In this document: piece after piece, positions 43,387 through 51,735 of the stretch | How the letters are laid out: the number at the start of each line of letters is the position of its first letter | Position numbering within the stretch: position 1 is the first letter of the stretch | NCBI GenBank assembly: GCA_009774175.1 | Contig: VSNG01000028.1 | Coordinates: 1 to 51,886 of the forward strand | Direction: 5' to 3' | Length of the DNA stretch: 51,886 bases | Source: Lachnospiraceae bacterium | GTDB taxonomy: Bacteria; Bacillota; Clostridia; Lachnospirales; Lachnospiraceae | Made by a program: the position numbers and the translations under genes | Notes under the pieces: model-generated | Databases searched by the model: none | Told to the model about the DNA's origin: nothing | What the model saw: the letters and a program-made list of their open reading frames with translations, nothing else

Positions 43387-43866
43387 ATGGACGAGAATCA
43401 GAATTACGGATATAACGAAGGAAATTATGGCAATCAGGGTGCGAACGACGCTGGTCAGCCGTATGCAAATCAGCAGCATATGCAGCAGAGCCAGCCGTAT
43501 GGACAAAATGGTCAGCCCTATGGCCAGCAGCCTCAGTATAATCAGGCTCCTTATGGCGCGCAGCCATATAATCAGAATAATTTTGGACAGCCGGTGAAGG
43601 CAGTGGTGTACGATGCGGTGCCGGATAAGATCAGCGGCGTGGCGGTGGCTTCGCTTGTGTGCGGTATTTTGGGCCTGATCTTTTTCTGGATACCCGGTGT
43701 GGATCTGGGACTGTGTCTGGCGGGGCTGATCTGCGGCATTATTGCAATTGTAAGAGGGCTTAGTGGCAAGGGTCTGGCAATCGCGGGATTGATTCTTTCT
43801 ATCATAGACGGAATCCTGACACTGCTCTTCTTATATTTCTTTGCGCTTGGCATGATGCTCATGTAA
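43387..43866 (+). CDS. DUF4190-type protein with Gln/Tyr/Asn/Gly-rich N-terminus
   Basis: A 159-residue protein. Residues about 1–66 are a low-complexity tract of Asn, Gln, Tyr, Gly and Pro with repeated QPYG units, resembling prion-like disordered segments. Residues about 80–159 hold a glycine-rich pair of membrane segments (VASLVCGILGLIFFWIP and GLAIAGLILSIIDGIL), as in DUF4190 proteins. The ATG at 43387 follows GAAAGGGAAACAGGG. Function is unknown. Such proteins are usually anchored with the disordered part in the cytoplasm. A terminator lies directly downstream. Confidence 0.75.
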   Translation: MDENQNYGYNEGNYGNQGANDAGQPYANQQHMQQSQPYGQNGQPYGQQPQYNQAPYGAQPYNQNNFGQPVKAVVYDAVPDKISGVAVASLVCGILGLIFFWIPGVDLGLCLAGLICGIIAIVRGLSGKGLAIAGLILSIIDGILTLLFLYFFALGMMLM

Positions 43867-43890
43867 GAAATGAAAAATAACTGAAAAGAA

Positions 43891-43930
43891 CGTCCCGGAT
43901 CTGTTTTAACAGGCAGATTCGGGGCGTTTT
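43891..43930 (+). terminator. Terminator before the first ECF sigma factor
   Basis: CGTCCCGGATCTG (43891–43903) pairs over 13 positions with CAGATTCGGGGCG (43914–43926), two being G·T pairs, followed by TTTT. Confidence 0.75.
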
Positions 43931-43935
43931 ACTAT

Positions 43936-44490
43936 GTGCAGGGCAATTATGGCATGTATGGCGGAAAAAATGAACCATATATTAATCTGCTCTATGAAAA
44001 GTACAGGAATGTGGCGCTCCATACGGCGTATCTGATCACAGGTGATCTTTCCGGCAGTGAGGACGTTGTGCAGGACACTTTTGTAAAGGTCTGGCTGCAC
44101 TGCGGGGAGCTAAAAAACGACAGCGGATTTAAGGCGTGGATGATGCAGATTCTTGTGCGGACGGCTTATAAGAGTGGTAAAAAGAAAAGCAGAGAGCTGC
44201 CGGACGAAGACATTTTAGTGAAAGCGGACAAAGGACAGCGCTTTTCCTCCGTGGATCAGGTGATTGCGCGGGAGGAAGCGGAGATGATAGCCGGAGCGGT
44301 AAAGGCGCTTCCCATCAAACAGCGCACCGTGGTGGTTCTCTATTATTATCAGGAGTACCGGGTAAACGAGATTGCCGCCATGCTGGGTGTTTTGGAGGGG
44401 ACGGTCAAGTCAAGGCTGCACACGGCCAGAAAAATGCTGCGTAAGAGCCTGACGGACGATCCGGGTGTAACGATTCATGAGCTGGTCTGA
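43936..44490 (+). CDS. ECF sigma factor
   Basis: A 184-residue sigma-70 family protein of the extracytoplasmic-function type: region 2 (about 15–85) with DVVQDTFVKVW, and region 4 (about 120–175) with a helix-turn-helix (IAAMLGVLEGTVKSRLHTARK). There is no region 1 or 3, as usual for the class. The start is uncertain: GTG at 43936, or ATG at 43954 with a weak GCAGGG upstream. The gene directly downstream overlaps by coupling (start at 44507, 17 bases after this stop) and encodes a membrane protein with an anti-sigma layout. Target promoters are unknown. Confidence 0.88.
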   Translation: MQGNYGMYGGKNEPYINLLYEKYRNVALHTAYLITGDLSGSEDVVQDTFVKVWLHCGELKNDSGFKAWMMQILVRTAYKSGKKKSRELPDEDILVKADKGQRFSSVDQVIAREEAEMIAGAVKALPIKQRTVVVLYYYQEYRVNEIAAMLGVLEGTVKSRLHTARKMLRKSLTDDPGVTIHELV

Positions 44491-44506
44491 GGAAAAGAGG
44501 TTGCAT

Positions 44507-45292
44507 ATGAGAGAGAAAGAAGTCTGGGAAGAAAAAATAAAAAATGCACTGACCTCGGAATGCGACGGCATTACCGCGTCACAGAGCCTGAAGGACAGAA
44601 TCGACGAACGGATTCTGGAGAGCAAAAAGGAGGCAGGGAATATGAAAAAGTTATCGGTAAAGAAACTGGCGATTGGCGTAGCGGTTGGGTGTCTGCTTGT
44701 GTCCGGCGGCGTGTACGCTGCGGGCAGGGCCGTATCCTTGTCAACGCACCATTATCGGACGGACGACTGCAGGGATTACGGAAAGCTTTCGGAGATGGAA
44801 CAGAAGCTTGGCTACAGAGTGGATGCGGTGGAGAAATTTGAAAACGGATATCGGTTTGACCGTATGTCGGTGAATTCGGTGCAGGGAAAGGACGAGGCGA
44901 GAAACGAGATATACAGCTTTCAGAGCCTGAACATTGTATATGAAAAGAGGGGAGAGGAGAGCATCAGCCTTTTTGTGGAAAAGCCTGTGGAGACACCCGC
45001 GCGCGACAGTGTGCCTGACGCCACAAGAGTCTGTGGCGGCGTAACCCTGTATTATGAATCTATTACCAATAAGCAGGTGCCGCCGGACTATGTGCTGACC
45101 AAGGAGGATAAGGAAGGCGAGGCAAGAGGCGATTTCTATATTTCCGTGGGGACGCCGGAGGTGGAAATACACCAAAATTCTACAGTTAGGTGGGAAAAGG
45201 ACGGCGTCCAGTATATGCTGCTGGGATTCGATCTGAATCTTGACGCCGAGGAGCTGCTTGACATGGCTGAGAAAATTATGGGAACCAAATAA
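44507..45292 (+). CDS. Membrane-anchored anti-sigma candidate
   Basis: A 261-residue protein with a short cytoplasmic N-terminus (about 1–45, charged, likely to bind the sigma factor), one membrane segment (about 46–66) and an extracellular C-terminal domain (about 70–261) of beta-rich character, resembling DUF4367-type sensor domains. This is the layout of ECF anti-sigma proteins that hold the sigma factor until an envelope signal arrives. The ATG at 44507 has AGAGG six bases upstream. Co-transcription with the preceding sigma gene is nearly certain. The signal is not identifiable. Confidence 0.8.
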   Translation: MREKEVWEEKIKNALTSECDGITASQSLKDRIDERILESKKEAGNMKKLSVKKLAIGVAVGCLLVSGGVYAAGRAVSLSTHHYRTDDCRDYGKLSEMEQKLGYRVDAVEKFENGYRFDRMSVNSVQGKDEARNEIYSFQSLNIVYEKRGEESISLFVEKPVETPARDSVPDATRVCGGVTLYYESITNKQVPPDYVLTKEDKEGEARGDFYISVGTPEVEIHQNSTVRWEKDGVQYMLLGFDLNLDAEELLDMAEKIMGTK

Positions 45293-45312
45293 ACGACATG
45301 TATGTCATGACG

Positions 45313-45343
45313 GAAAACTCTCTGCAAAATGCAGGGAGTTTTC
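45313..45343 (+). terminator. Terminator after the first ECF operon
   Basis: GAAAACTCTCTGCA (45313–45326) pairs over 14 positions with TGCAGGGAGTTTTC (45330–45343) around an AAA loop. The T-run is part of the arm. Confidence 0.7.
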
Positions 45344-45351
45344 TGCGTGAA

Positions 45352-45380
45352 TGAAACTTTTTAACATTCTGAATCGTATT
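45352..45380 (+). promoter_or_regulatory. ECF-type (sigma-W-like) promoter of the second ECF operon
   Basis: TGAAAC (45352–45357) is followed by a T-run and, 17 bases on, CGTA (45375–45378). This is the pattern of sigma-W-class promoters, whose usual spacer is 16. No sigma-A promoter was found in front of this operon, so autoregulation by the ECF factor encoded downstream is likely. Between 45381 and the ATG at 45505 nothing else was recognised. Confidence 0.6.
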
Positions 45381-45504
45381 GCTTATAAAGGGATATAAGA
45401 AGGGAGGAGAGATATTTGCACGATAACCGGGAATACCGGAAACAGTTGTGGTAAGATAAAGACGAAACAGATATCGACAGACTGACAGAAGGAAGCACGA
45501 GGGG

Positions 45505-45993
45505 ATGGAACAGAAATGGAGCTATTTGGTGGACGAGTACCGCGCCATGCTGTATCGGATTGCTTTCTCTAATCTGAAGAACCGGGCTGACGCCGAGGAT
45601 GCGGTGCAGGAAGCTTTTCTGCGCTATATAAAGGACGAAAAGCCTATTCAGAACAAAGAACATGAGAAGGCTTGGCTGATACGAACCACCATTCATATTT
45701 GTCTGGACATTTTAAAAAGCGGCTGGTATCGAAGGACTGTGCCATGGAACGAGTCCTTTGAAAGTGCGGCGAAAAATATATATCTGCCCTGTCAGGTCAG
45801 GGACGACCAAACGCTGGATGCGGTCTTGCAGCTGCAGACGCATTACAGGAATCCGATCTATCTTTTTTATTACGAGGACTATTCGATCCGCGAGATCGCG
45901 GAGATCCTCAATGAAAAGGAGGGGACGATTAAGACGAGGCTGCGCCGGGGCAGAGAGGAAGTAAAGAAAATTCTGACGGAAAGGAGGCCGTAG
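45505..45993 (+). CDS. ECF sigma factor of the repeat-protein operon
   Basis: A 162-residue ECF sigma factor: region 2 (about 8–80) with EDAVQEAFLRYIKD, region 4 (about 105–155) with a helix-turn-helix IREIAEILNEKEGTIKTRLRRGREE. The ATG at 45505 follows AAGGAAG by about nine bases. It is preceded by a promoter of the type such factors recognise and followed, 3 bases after its stop, by the repeat-protein gene. No membrane anti-sigma gene is in this operon. How it is held inactive is unclear, and the downstream soluble proteins may be involved. Confidence 0.88.
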   Translation: MEQKWSYLVDEYRAMLYRIAFSNLKNRADAEDAVQEAFLRYIKDEKPIQNKEHEKAWLIRTTIHICLDILKSGWYRRTVPWNESFESAAKNIYLPCQVRDDQTLDAVLQLQTHYRNPIYLFYYEDYSIREIAEILNEKEGTIKTRLRRGREEVKKILTERRP

Positions 45994-45996
45994 AAC

Positions 45997-46575
45997 ATGG
46001 GAATACAGGAGGTACAGGGAAACAGTAAAGCACAGGCATATCAGAAAAAGAAAAAAGCCGGACAGGCGGAGGGGTTTCAGGAAAGTTTTTTGCAGAATCT
46101 GAAAAACCGGGATCAGGCGAAAAAGGCTGTCGCGGATACGCAGACCGGGCTGAGACAGAATATGGCAGACGCGCAGACCGGGCTGAGACAGAATATGGCA
46201 GACGCGCAGACCGGGCTGAAACAGAATATGGCAGACGCGCAGACTGAGACGAAACAGAAGGCGGAAAATGTGGGTGTGGGAAGGATCGGCATGACGACCG
46301 GCATCCGGGTGAACGCTGCGGCGACACAGGAAGCCTTGCAGGCTGTGGAGGTGAGACATATGAGTTATGAGGAGAGCGATCTTGTAAAGATTGCCGTGAC
46401 GGAGGGGTACACGCTCAAGGGAAAGAGGGAGGATGGCGCGGACGTCCGGGTATATGTGGAAGCGAAATATGACGACGGCAGACAGGAAGCATATCAGGTA
46501 GAGATTGACAGGGTGCCTGAGAATACTGAGCATATGATTGAACAGTTTGCTTTGGAGACGATGAAGGAGGGGTGA
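45997..46575 (+). CDS. Protein with 11-residue tandem repeats in an ECF operon
   Basis: A 192-residue soluble protein with no signal or membrane segment. A basic/Gln-rich N-terminus (about 1–45) is followed by three to four copies of an 11-residue unit (TGLRQNMADAQ, then TGLKQ and TETKQ variants, about 48–90) likely to form a coiled coil, and a beta-rich C-terminal part (about 95–192) with VNAAATQEALQAVEVRHMSYEE. The repeats match a 33-nt tandem repeat in DNA (about 46140–46255). The ATG follows GGAGG by nine bases. No named family is claimed. Expansion or contraction of the repeat could vary between strains. Confidence 0.72.
   Translation: MGIQEVQGNSKAQAYQKKKKAGQAEGFQESFLQNLKNRDQAKKAVADTQTGLRQNMADAQTGLRQNMADAQTGLKQNMADAQTETKQKAENVGVGRIGMTTGIRVNAAATQEALQAVEVRHMSYEESDLVKIAVTEGYTLKGKREDGADVRVYVEAKYDDGRQEAYQVEIDRVPENTEHMIEQFALETMKEG
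46140..46255 (+). repeat. 33-nt tandem repeat coding for an 11-residue unit
   Basis: Three near-identical 33-nt units, each containing CAGACCGGGCTGAGACAG followed by AATATGGCAGACGCG, with a degenerate fourth at the 3' end. All lie in frame inside the gene at 45997. There are no spacers between units, so it is not a CRISPR array. Confidence 0.85.
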
Positions 46576-46580
46576 CGTTT

Positions 46581-47252
46581 ATGATTTATAACGATGGCGG
46601 TCTCAGAGGATATAAAACATATAATTCTGCAAATAATATGGCAAAAGTGTTGGAAAAACAGGTGGCGTCGGCAAACAAGTGGAAGATGGAAAAAATGGAA
46701 GGCGACGTGGATCCGAACAGCTTTGCGGCAAAGCTGAAACAGGCTGACGAGTATGCGGCATCGGGACAACACTGCGGCGCAACTGATTCTATTGCCATTA
46801 TTCTGCGGCAGATGGATGAGCCCACGGCGGGGAAGCCGGTAAACAAAGATTTCTGGCATAACGGCGCTCACGTTTCCATTTGCAGGGACACTATGTATGG
46901 GGATACCATTACCATCGGCGGCAGTTCGAATCCGGACTGGATTTATGTGGATACCTCCGTGGGAACGGTAAAGATTGACTTAAACGATACGACCAGCCTG
47001 ATGAAATGTCTGGATCTGTTTTCACCGGAGGATATCAATGCCATTCTCAAAAAGATTCAGGAGGTCAAGCAGGCAAGGGAGGCTCTTAACCAGATTGACC
47101 GTATGCAGGATGAGCTGATGAAAAACGGCCGGGACAAAGAGAAGAAAGACGGCCAGGGCGAAGAGGTGTCTGTGGACGAGGCTGTCGGCGTAGTCAGCGC
47201 AGAAGAGCTGCGGGGAATCGAGGAAAAAAGGGAAAAGAAATTTGTGGGGTAA
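46581..47252 (+). CDS. Soluble protein of unknown function, last gene of the ECF operon
   Basis: A 223-residue soluble protein with no family recognised. It begins MIYNDGGLRGYKTYNSANN, has an alpha/beta core (DWIYVDTSVGTVKIDLND) and a C-terminal charged helical tail (LNQIDRMQDELMKN onward, about 175–223). The ATG at 46581 has AAGGAGGGGTGA in front. A GTG at 46572 is too close to that site. It follows the repeat-protein gene by 5 bases and completes a three-gene operon with the sigma factor. Functions in the operon remain unknown. Confidence 0.7.
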   Translation: MIYNDGGLRGYKTYNSANNMAKVLEKQVASANKWKMEKMEGDVDPNSFAAKLKQADEYAASGQHCGATDSIAIILRQMDEPTAGKPVNKDFWHNGAHVSICRDTMYGDTITIGGSSNPDWIYVDTSVGTVKIDLNDTTSLMKCLDLFSPEDINAILKKIQEVKQAREALNQIDRMQDELMKNGRDKEKKDGQGEEVSVDEAVGVVSAEELRGIEEKREKKFVG

Positions 47253-47330
47253 TCCGCTTGCTTTCATCAGGCGGCCGGTGCTAAAATAGACAGGATAGGG
47301 AACTGATGAAAGGGAGATACGGGCGGACGA

Positions 47331-48167
47331 ATGCAGAAAAAAATTGCGGTGATTAATGACATTGCGGGATACGGAAGATGCGCCATGACGGTGCTTCTTC
47401 CGATTATTTCTTATATGGGCGTGCAGGCATGTCCTGTTCCCACTTCCATTTTTTCCAACAATACTGCGTTTCCTCATTTTTTTATGGACGACTATACGGA
47501 TCGGATGGAAGCTTATATCGAGAACTGGGACAGGCTGGGACTGACATTTGACGGCATTGCCACGGGTTATCTGGGCTCTGTCAGGCAGATTGATATTGTG
47601 AAACAGTTTATTATGACGTTTTCGCGGAAGGATACGTTGGTGATTGTGGATCCGGTGATGGGAGATCACGGGAAAATATACTCTGCCTATACGGTAGAGT
47701 TATGTACGGAGCTTGGGAAGCTCGCCGCGCTGGCGGATATCATTACGCCGAATCTGACTGAGGCCTGTTATCTTGCAGGCGTTCCCTACAGGGAGAAGGG
47801 CTGGAAACGGGACGAACTGTTTGCCATGGCGGGGCGGCTTTCGGCTATGGGGCCGTCCCATGTGGTTATCACGGGCATTTTGCAGGGAGAATATATTGCC
47901 AATTACGTGTATGTCAGACAGGAGGGGGGAGAGCCCGAAACCTGGCTTAATCGGATTCACAAGGCGGATGCGGAGCGCTGTGGGACGGGGGACGTGTTTG
48001 CCGCCGTTATTGCGGCGGACGCCGTAAACGGGATTCCTTTTGACAGATCCGTGAAGAAAGCCTCCGCCTTTGTGAAACAGTGTATTGAGAAGGCTGTGGA
48101 GCTTCAGACGCCCGCAACGGACGGTGTGCCCTTTGAGGCGCTTCTGCACCGGCTAAAAAGAAACTGA
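47331..48167 (+). CDS. pdxY: Pyridoxal/pyridoxine/pyridoxamine kinase
   Basis: A 278-residue ribokinase-fold enzyme that phosphorylates vitamin B6 vitamers to make pyridoxal phosphate. It contains INDIAGYGRCAMTV (N-terminal loop), DPVMGDHGKIY (Mg and phosphate binding), TPNLTEACYL, and GTGDVFAAVI with the catalytic Asp. The ATG at 47331 follows GAAAGGGAGA at moderate distance. Neighbouring ECF operon genes have no obvious link. Paralogues (pdxY and pdxK) differ little by motif, so the symbol carries some doubt. Confidence 0.9.
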   Translation: MQKKIAVINDIAGYGRCAMTVLLPIISYMGVQACPVPTSIFSNNTAFPHFFMDDYTDRMEAYIENWDRLGLTFDGIATGYLGSVRQIDIVKQFIMTFSRKDTLVIVDPVMGDHGKIYSAYTVELCTELGKLAALADIITPNLTEACYLAGVPYREKGWKRDELFAMAGRLSAMGPSHVVITGILQGEYIANYVYVRQEGGEPETWLNRIHKADAERCGTGDVFAAVIAADAVNGIPFDRSVKKASAFVKQCIEKAVELQTPATDGVPFEALLHRLKRN

Positions 48168-48197
48168 AAAAAAGAACGCCGGGCTTTTATACCCGGC
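48164..48197 (-). terminator. Terminator at the end of the MerR gene
   Basis: GCCGGG (48178–48183) pairs with CCCGGC (48192–48197). On the minus strand the hairpin is followed by a long T-run (plus-strand A-run 48164–48173), so it ends the MerR transcript. It may also slow the plus-strand kinase transcript that converges here. Confidence 0.8.
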
Positions 48198-48226
48198 ATC
48201 TATAAAATAAAGGGGATAACGAAATA

Positions 48227-49057
48227 TTATGACGAAAGTGGATATTCCAGTTCAAAGGGATATCCCTCTTTTTTGTTTTTCTCGGAGAGTGTGTCCGTCT
48301 CTATGATATAGAAATCGTCACTCTTGATCACTTCTTTCATTTCCTGACGGATTGTTTCAAAGTCTGCCACATGAGAAGAGATTCTGCGGCAGGCAAAATT
48401 ACCTTCGCGGATGGTGCGCACGGTATTGTCGCTATTCTGGGCAGCCGGAATGTCGCCCGTGATGGTGAGGAACATATGCCGCTGGTACTTGCCGTTTTTG
48501 TATTCGTGCAGTACGCCGGAAGGATAGGCCACCACCGTACCCATCTGCTGGGCGGTGACGAAGAGTTTCAGGATATACTGCCCGTAATATTTGGGAATAT
48601 CCATATCTTCCAGAGGTACTGTCAGCATCCGGCGGGCCACGATCTCATTGTGATAGAAGCCGTCGGGTAACAGAACGCCGTTTCTGCTTTCGGGAATTTT
48701 AGCCAGACCGGTCACGGGACTGGCCATATTCTGTAAGGTTTCCTGCAAGGTCGCCAGACAGTTGTGAATATCCATTATCTTCTGCTCCGCCAGAATTTTG
48801 CCGTCATAGAGGAGCTTTTGCAGATTGATGGACGAGCTTTCCACATAGTTGTTGAGATCTTTCAGGGGGATGCCCAGTTTGATACAGACGGTAATCGCAT
48901 CCAGAAGATAAAGCTGCTCGTTGGTATAATAGCGGTAGTTCGTTTCCGTGTTCACAAAGGCCGGTTTCAAAATACCGATCTGATCGTAGTAACGCAGAGA
49001 TTTGATACTCACGTTTTTTAACTTGGATACTTTTCCGATGGACATATACTGACTCAT
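48227..49057 (-). CDS. MerR-family regulator with a GyrI-like effector domain
   Basis: A 276-residue regulator on the minus strand. Residues about 5–75 are a MerR winged helix-turn-helix (SIGKVSKLKNVSIKSLRYYDQIG), residues about 80–112 a dimerising coiled coil and about 115–276 an effector region resembling GyrI/BmrR-type ligand-binding domains (LPDGFYHNEIVARR, MFLTITGDI). Such proteins activate efflux or detoxification genes when a hydrophobic drug binds. No cysteine cluster of the metal-sensing type is seen. A dyad-symmetric operator lies upstream (49123–49143). Regulated genes are not adjacent in this orientation. Confidence 0.85.
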   Translation of the reverse strand: MSQYMSIGKVSKLKNVSIKSLRYYDQIGILKPAFVNTETNYRYYTNEQLYLLDAITVCIKLGIPLKDLNNYVESSSINLQKLLYDGKILAEQKIMDIHNCLATLQETLQNMASPVTGLAKIPESRNGVLLPDGFYHNEIVARRMLTVPLEDMDIPKYYGQYILKLFVTAQQMGTVVAYPSGVLHEYKNGKYQRHMFLTITGDIPAAQNSDNTVRTIREGNFACRRISSHVADFETIRQEMKEVIKSDDFYIIETDTLSEKNKKEGYPFELEYPLSS

Positions 49058-49122
49058 TACCTGTTCCCCAAAATCCTTTTTTCTTTGTGGATATAATCCC
49101 TTTTAAACCAAATCTTCCCCAA

Positions 49123-49143
49123 ACTATACCCGAGGGTAAGAGT
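49123..49143 (-). promoter_or_regulatory. MerR-type operator and promoter of the regulator
   Basis: A dyad of ACTCTTACCC and CGGGTATAGT around one T (read on the minus strand) with a TATAGT -10 at its end and TTGTCA just upstream (plus coordinates about 49123–49149). This is the kind of site MerR regulators bind between -35 and -10. The hexamers are about 15 bases apart, shorter than the 19 usual for such promoters, so the -35 assignment is unsure. Confidence 0.5.
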
Positions 49144-49206
49144 TGACAAGACTTATTTTGTCACAAACTTAAGGAGAAAACAAGCCCTTTTTATAAAATA
49201 GTGGTC

Positions 49207-49246
49207 AAAAAAAAGTCCGCATACATTATCTTGTATGCGGACTTTT
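49207..49246 (-). terminator. Strong terminator after the GH94 gene
   Basis: AAAAGTCCGCATACA (49211–49225) pairs perfectly with TGTATGCGGACTTTT (49232–49246). On the minus strand it ends in an eight-T run. Confidence 0.92.
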
Positions 49247-49293
49247 AAACTGAGGCTGAAAGCAGTCTTCCTGCGTCTGATTATCGAAGGTAT

Positions 49294-51735
49294 TTACTGT
49301 GCGCCCATGGTAACGACTACATCATATACGGTTTTCCCTTTTTCGTAAGGAACCACACAGCCCTCAACCGTCTTGCCGTCTACGGTGAGAGACTTAACGC
49401 CTTTTTCCACGTTGTCAGGATTCAAAACTTTGATATTGTAGGTGCCTTCGCGGAATTTACGGGTCAGGGTGAAGTCGCCAAAGTCCGAGGGTACGCAGGG
49501 ATCAATGCTTAAGCCCCTGTGGGTGGGATATACGCCCAGAATGTGCTGGGATATATTGACAAAGGTCCATGCCGCCGTACCGGTCAGCCAGCTGTTTTTC
49601 GCCTCGCCGGGAGTATATGCGTCGGCGCCGGCTACCATCTGGGAATAAACATAAGGCTCTGTGCGGTGAATTTCGCTGATTTCCTCCACATAGGCAGGGC
49701 AGGTCTTCTGATAGATTTCAAAAGCCCTGTCACCCCGGCCAATCACGGTTTCCGCAATGGAAACCCAGGGATTATTGTGGCAGAAGATACCCGCATTCTC
49801 CTTATATCCCGGCGGATAGGAGGAGATTTCGCCCAGCTCCAGATGATATTTTGTGTAAGCAGGCTGTAAAATCATCACGCCGTATTTGGTATCCAGCTTT
49901 TCCTTCACAGAGTCGAGGGCTTTCTTTGCCAGCCCTTCCTTTACGCCGATACCGGCAAGGGGGCAGAAACCGTTGGATTCGATATAAATCTGTCCTTCCT
50001 CGCATTCTCTGGAACCGATCTTTTTGCCGTAAGCGTCATAGGCGCGTACAAACCAGTCGCCGTCCCAGCCGTCCTTTACGATGGCGTCGTACATTTTCTG
50101 TACCTCGGCGCGGGCATAACCGGCTTCCTTTTCATCGCCCATAAGCTCGCAAAGCTGCGCGTACTCTTCGCCATATTTGACAAACATGCCGGCAATAAAT
50201 ACGGATTCCGCCACAGGGCCCTCGGAAGGGCCGAAGGTCTGGAAGGATTCGCCCGGATGCTCGGAGAAGCAGTTCAGGTTCAGACAGTCGTTCCAGTCGG
50301 CGCGGCCAATCAACGGCAGGGCGTGCGGGCCCTTATGGCTGACGATATAGTCGAAGGAACGCTTTAAGTGCACCATAAGCGGCTGCGCTTTTGTTACATC
50401 GTTATCAAAAGGAACCTGCTCCGTCAGAATGGAGGTGTCGCCTGTCTCGCGCACATAGGCGGAGGCGCCGGCAATCAGCCAGAGCGGATCGTCGTTAAAG
50501 CCGCTGCCGATGTCGGAGTTGCCCTTCTTGGTAAGAGGCTGATACTGATGGTAGGCGCTGCCGTCCTCAAACTGGGTGGAGGCAATGTCGATAATCCGCT
50601 GTCTTGCCCGGTCCGGGATCAGATGCACAAAGCCAAGAAGATCCTGACAGGAATCCCGGAAGCCCATGCCGCGTCCGATGCCGGACTCGTAGTAGGAAGC
50701 GGAGCGGGACATGTTGAATGTGACCATGCACTGGTACTGATTCCAGATATTGACCATACGGTCAACTTTATCGTTGGAAGACTTTACGGTGTATTTTGAC
50801 AGAAGCTCGTTCCAGTAGGCGTTCAGTTCTTCAAAAGCCTTTTCCACATCCGCGTCGGTCTGATATTTGGCAAGCATGGCTTCGGCAGGCTTTTTATTGA
50901 TAATGCCGGGGGCTTCCCACTTCTGATCCTCAGGATTTTCGATATAGCCCAATACAAAGACGAAGGTTTTGCTTTCGCCGGGCTTTAAGGTCACGTTGAT
51001 CTGATGGGATGCGATGGGCGACCAGCCGTGGGCTATGGAGTTTGCAGCCTGTCCCTTCTCCACAGTCTCGGGATTTGCCACGCCGCGGTATGCGCCGAGG
51101 AAAGCGTCCCGGCTGGTGTCAAAGCCGTCCACGGGCGCATTGACAGAGTAGACCGCATAATGATTCCGGCGTTCTCTGTATTCGGTTTTGTGGTAGATGG
51201 CGGAGCCGATGACCTCCACTTCCCCGGTGCTTAAGTTACGCTGGAAATTGCGGGAATCGTCGTCCGCATTCCAGAGGCACCACTCCACGTAAGAGAAGAG
51301 GGAGAGCGTTTTTTCGCTGTCGCTTTGGTTTGTCAGCTTCACCTGGCTGATCTCGCAGTTGTCGTTCATGGGAATAAAGGTGAGGACGGAAGCTTCCAGT
51401 TTGTTTTTCGCCCCCGTGAAACGGCTGTAGCCGATACCGTGACGGCATTCGTAGCTGTCAAGCTCCGTCTGGGTCGGTTTCCAGCCCGGATTCCAGATAT
51501 TGCCGTCCTCCCGTATGTAAAAATATTTTCCGTTGATGTCGCTTGGAACGTCGTTGTAGCGGTAGCGCGTCATGCGAAGAAGCTTCGCATCCTTATAGAA
51601 GGTATAGCCGCCGCAGGTGTTGGAAATTAATGTAAAGAACTCCTTACAGCCCAGATAATTAATCCAAGGCAGAGGCGTCCTGGGGGTGGTGATGACGTAC
51701 TCCCGGTTGGAGTCGTCGAAGTAACCAAATTTCAT
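49294..51735 (-). CDS. GH94 glycoside phosphorylase, cellobiose-phosphorylase-like
   Basis: An 813-residue cytosolic enzyme on the minus strand. The length and domain plan of cellobiose phosphorylases fit: an N-terminal beta-sandwich (about 1–270), a helical linker, an (alpha/alpha)6 barrel (about 320–720) and a C-terminal beta domain. The barrel contains GIGRGMGFRDSCQDL (substrate-binding Arg360/Asp361) and GRADWNDCLNLN, with D483 as the likely proton donor. It would split cellobiose, or a related beta-glucoside, with phosphate, saving ATP in sugar use. Close GH94 relatives act on chitobiose or laminaribiose, so the exact sugar is inferred. AAAGGAGAATGGAG precedes the ATG. No transporter gene is in view at the window's end. 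Confidence 0.93.
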   Translation of the reverse strand: MKFGYFDDSNREYVITTPRTPLPWINYLGCKEFFTLISNTCGGYTFYKDAKLLRMTRYRYNDVPSDINGKYFYIREDGNIWNPGWKPTQTELDSYECRHGIGYSRFTGAKNKLEASVLTFIPMNDNCEISQVKLTNQSDSEKTLSLFSYVEWCLWNADDDSRNFQRNLSTGEVEVIGSAIYHKTEYRERRNHYAVYSVNAPVDGFDTSRDAFLGAYRGVANPETVEKGQAANSIAHGWSPIASHQINVTLKPGESKTFVFVLGYIENPEDQKWEAPGIINKKPAEAMLAKYQTDADVEKAFEELNAYWNELLSKYTVKSSNDKVDRMVNIWNQYQCMVTFNMSRSASYYESGIGRGMGFRDSCQDLLGFVHLIPDRARQRIIDIASTQFEDGSAYHQYQPLTKKGNSDIGSGFNDDPLWLIAGASAYVRETGDTSILTEQVPFDNDVTKAQPLMVHLKRSFDYIVSHKGPHALPLIGRADWNDCLNLNCFSEHPGESFQTFGPSEGPVAESVFIAGMFVKYGEEYAQLCELMGDEKEAGYARAEVQKMYDAIVKDGWDGDWFVRAYDAYGKKIGSRECEEGQIYIESNGFCPLAGIGVKEGLAKKALDSVKEKLDTKYGVMILQPAYTKYHLELGEISSYPPGYKENAGIFCHNNPWVSIAETVIGRGDRAFEIYQKTCPAYVEEISEIHRTEPYVYSQMVAGADAYTPGEAKNSWLTGTAAWTFVNISQHILGVYPTHRGLSIDPCVPSDFGDFTLTRKFREGTYNIKVLNPDNVEKGVKSLTVDGKTVEGCVVPYEKGKTVYDVVVTMGAQ

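Noticed and set aside
46140..46255. Possible CRISPR array
   Set aside because: The units are head-to-tail without spacers and lie in frame within a protein.
45712..46533. 273-residue minus-strand frame opposite the repeat protein
   Set aside because: Its repeats simply mirror the plus-strand 33-nt repeat, and a ribosome site is missing.
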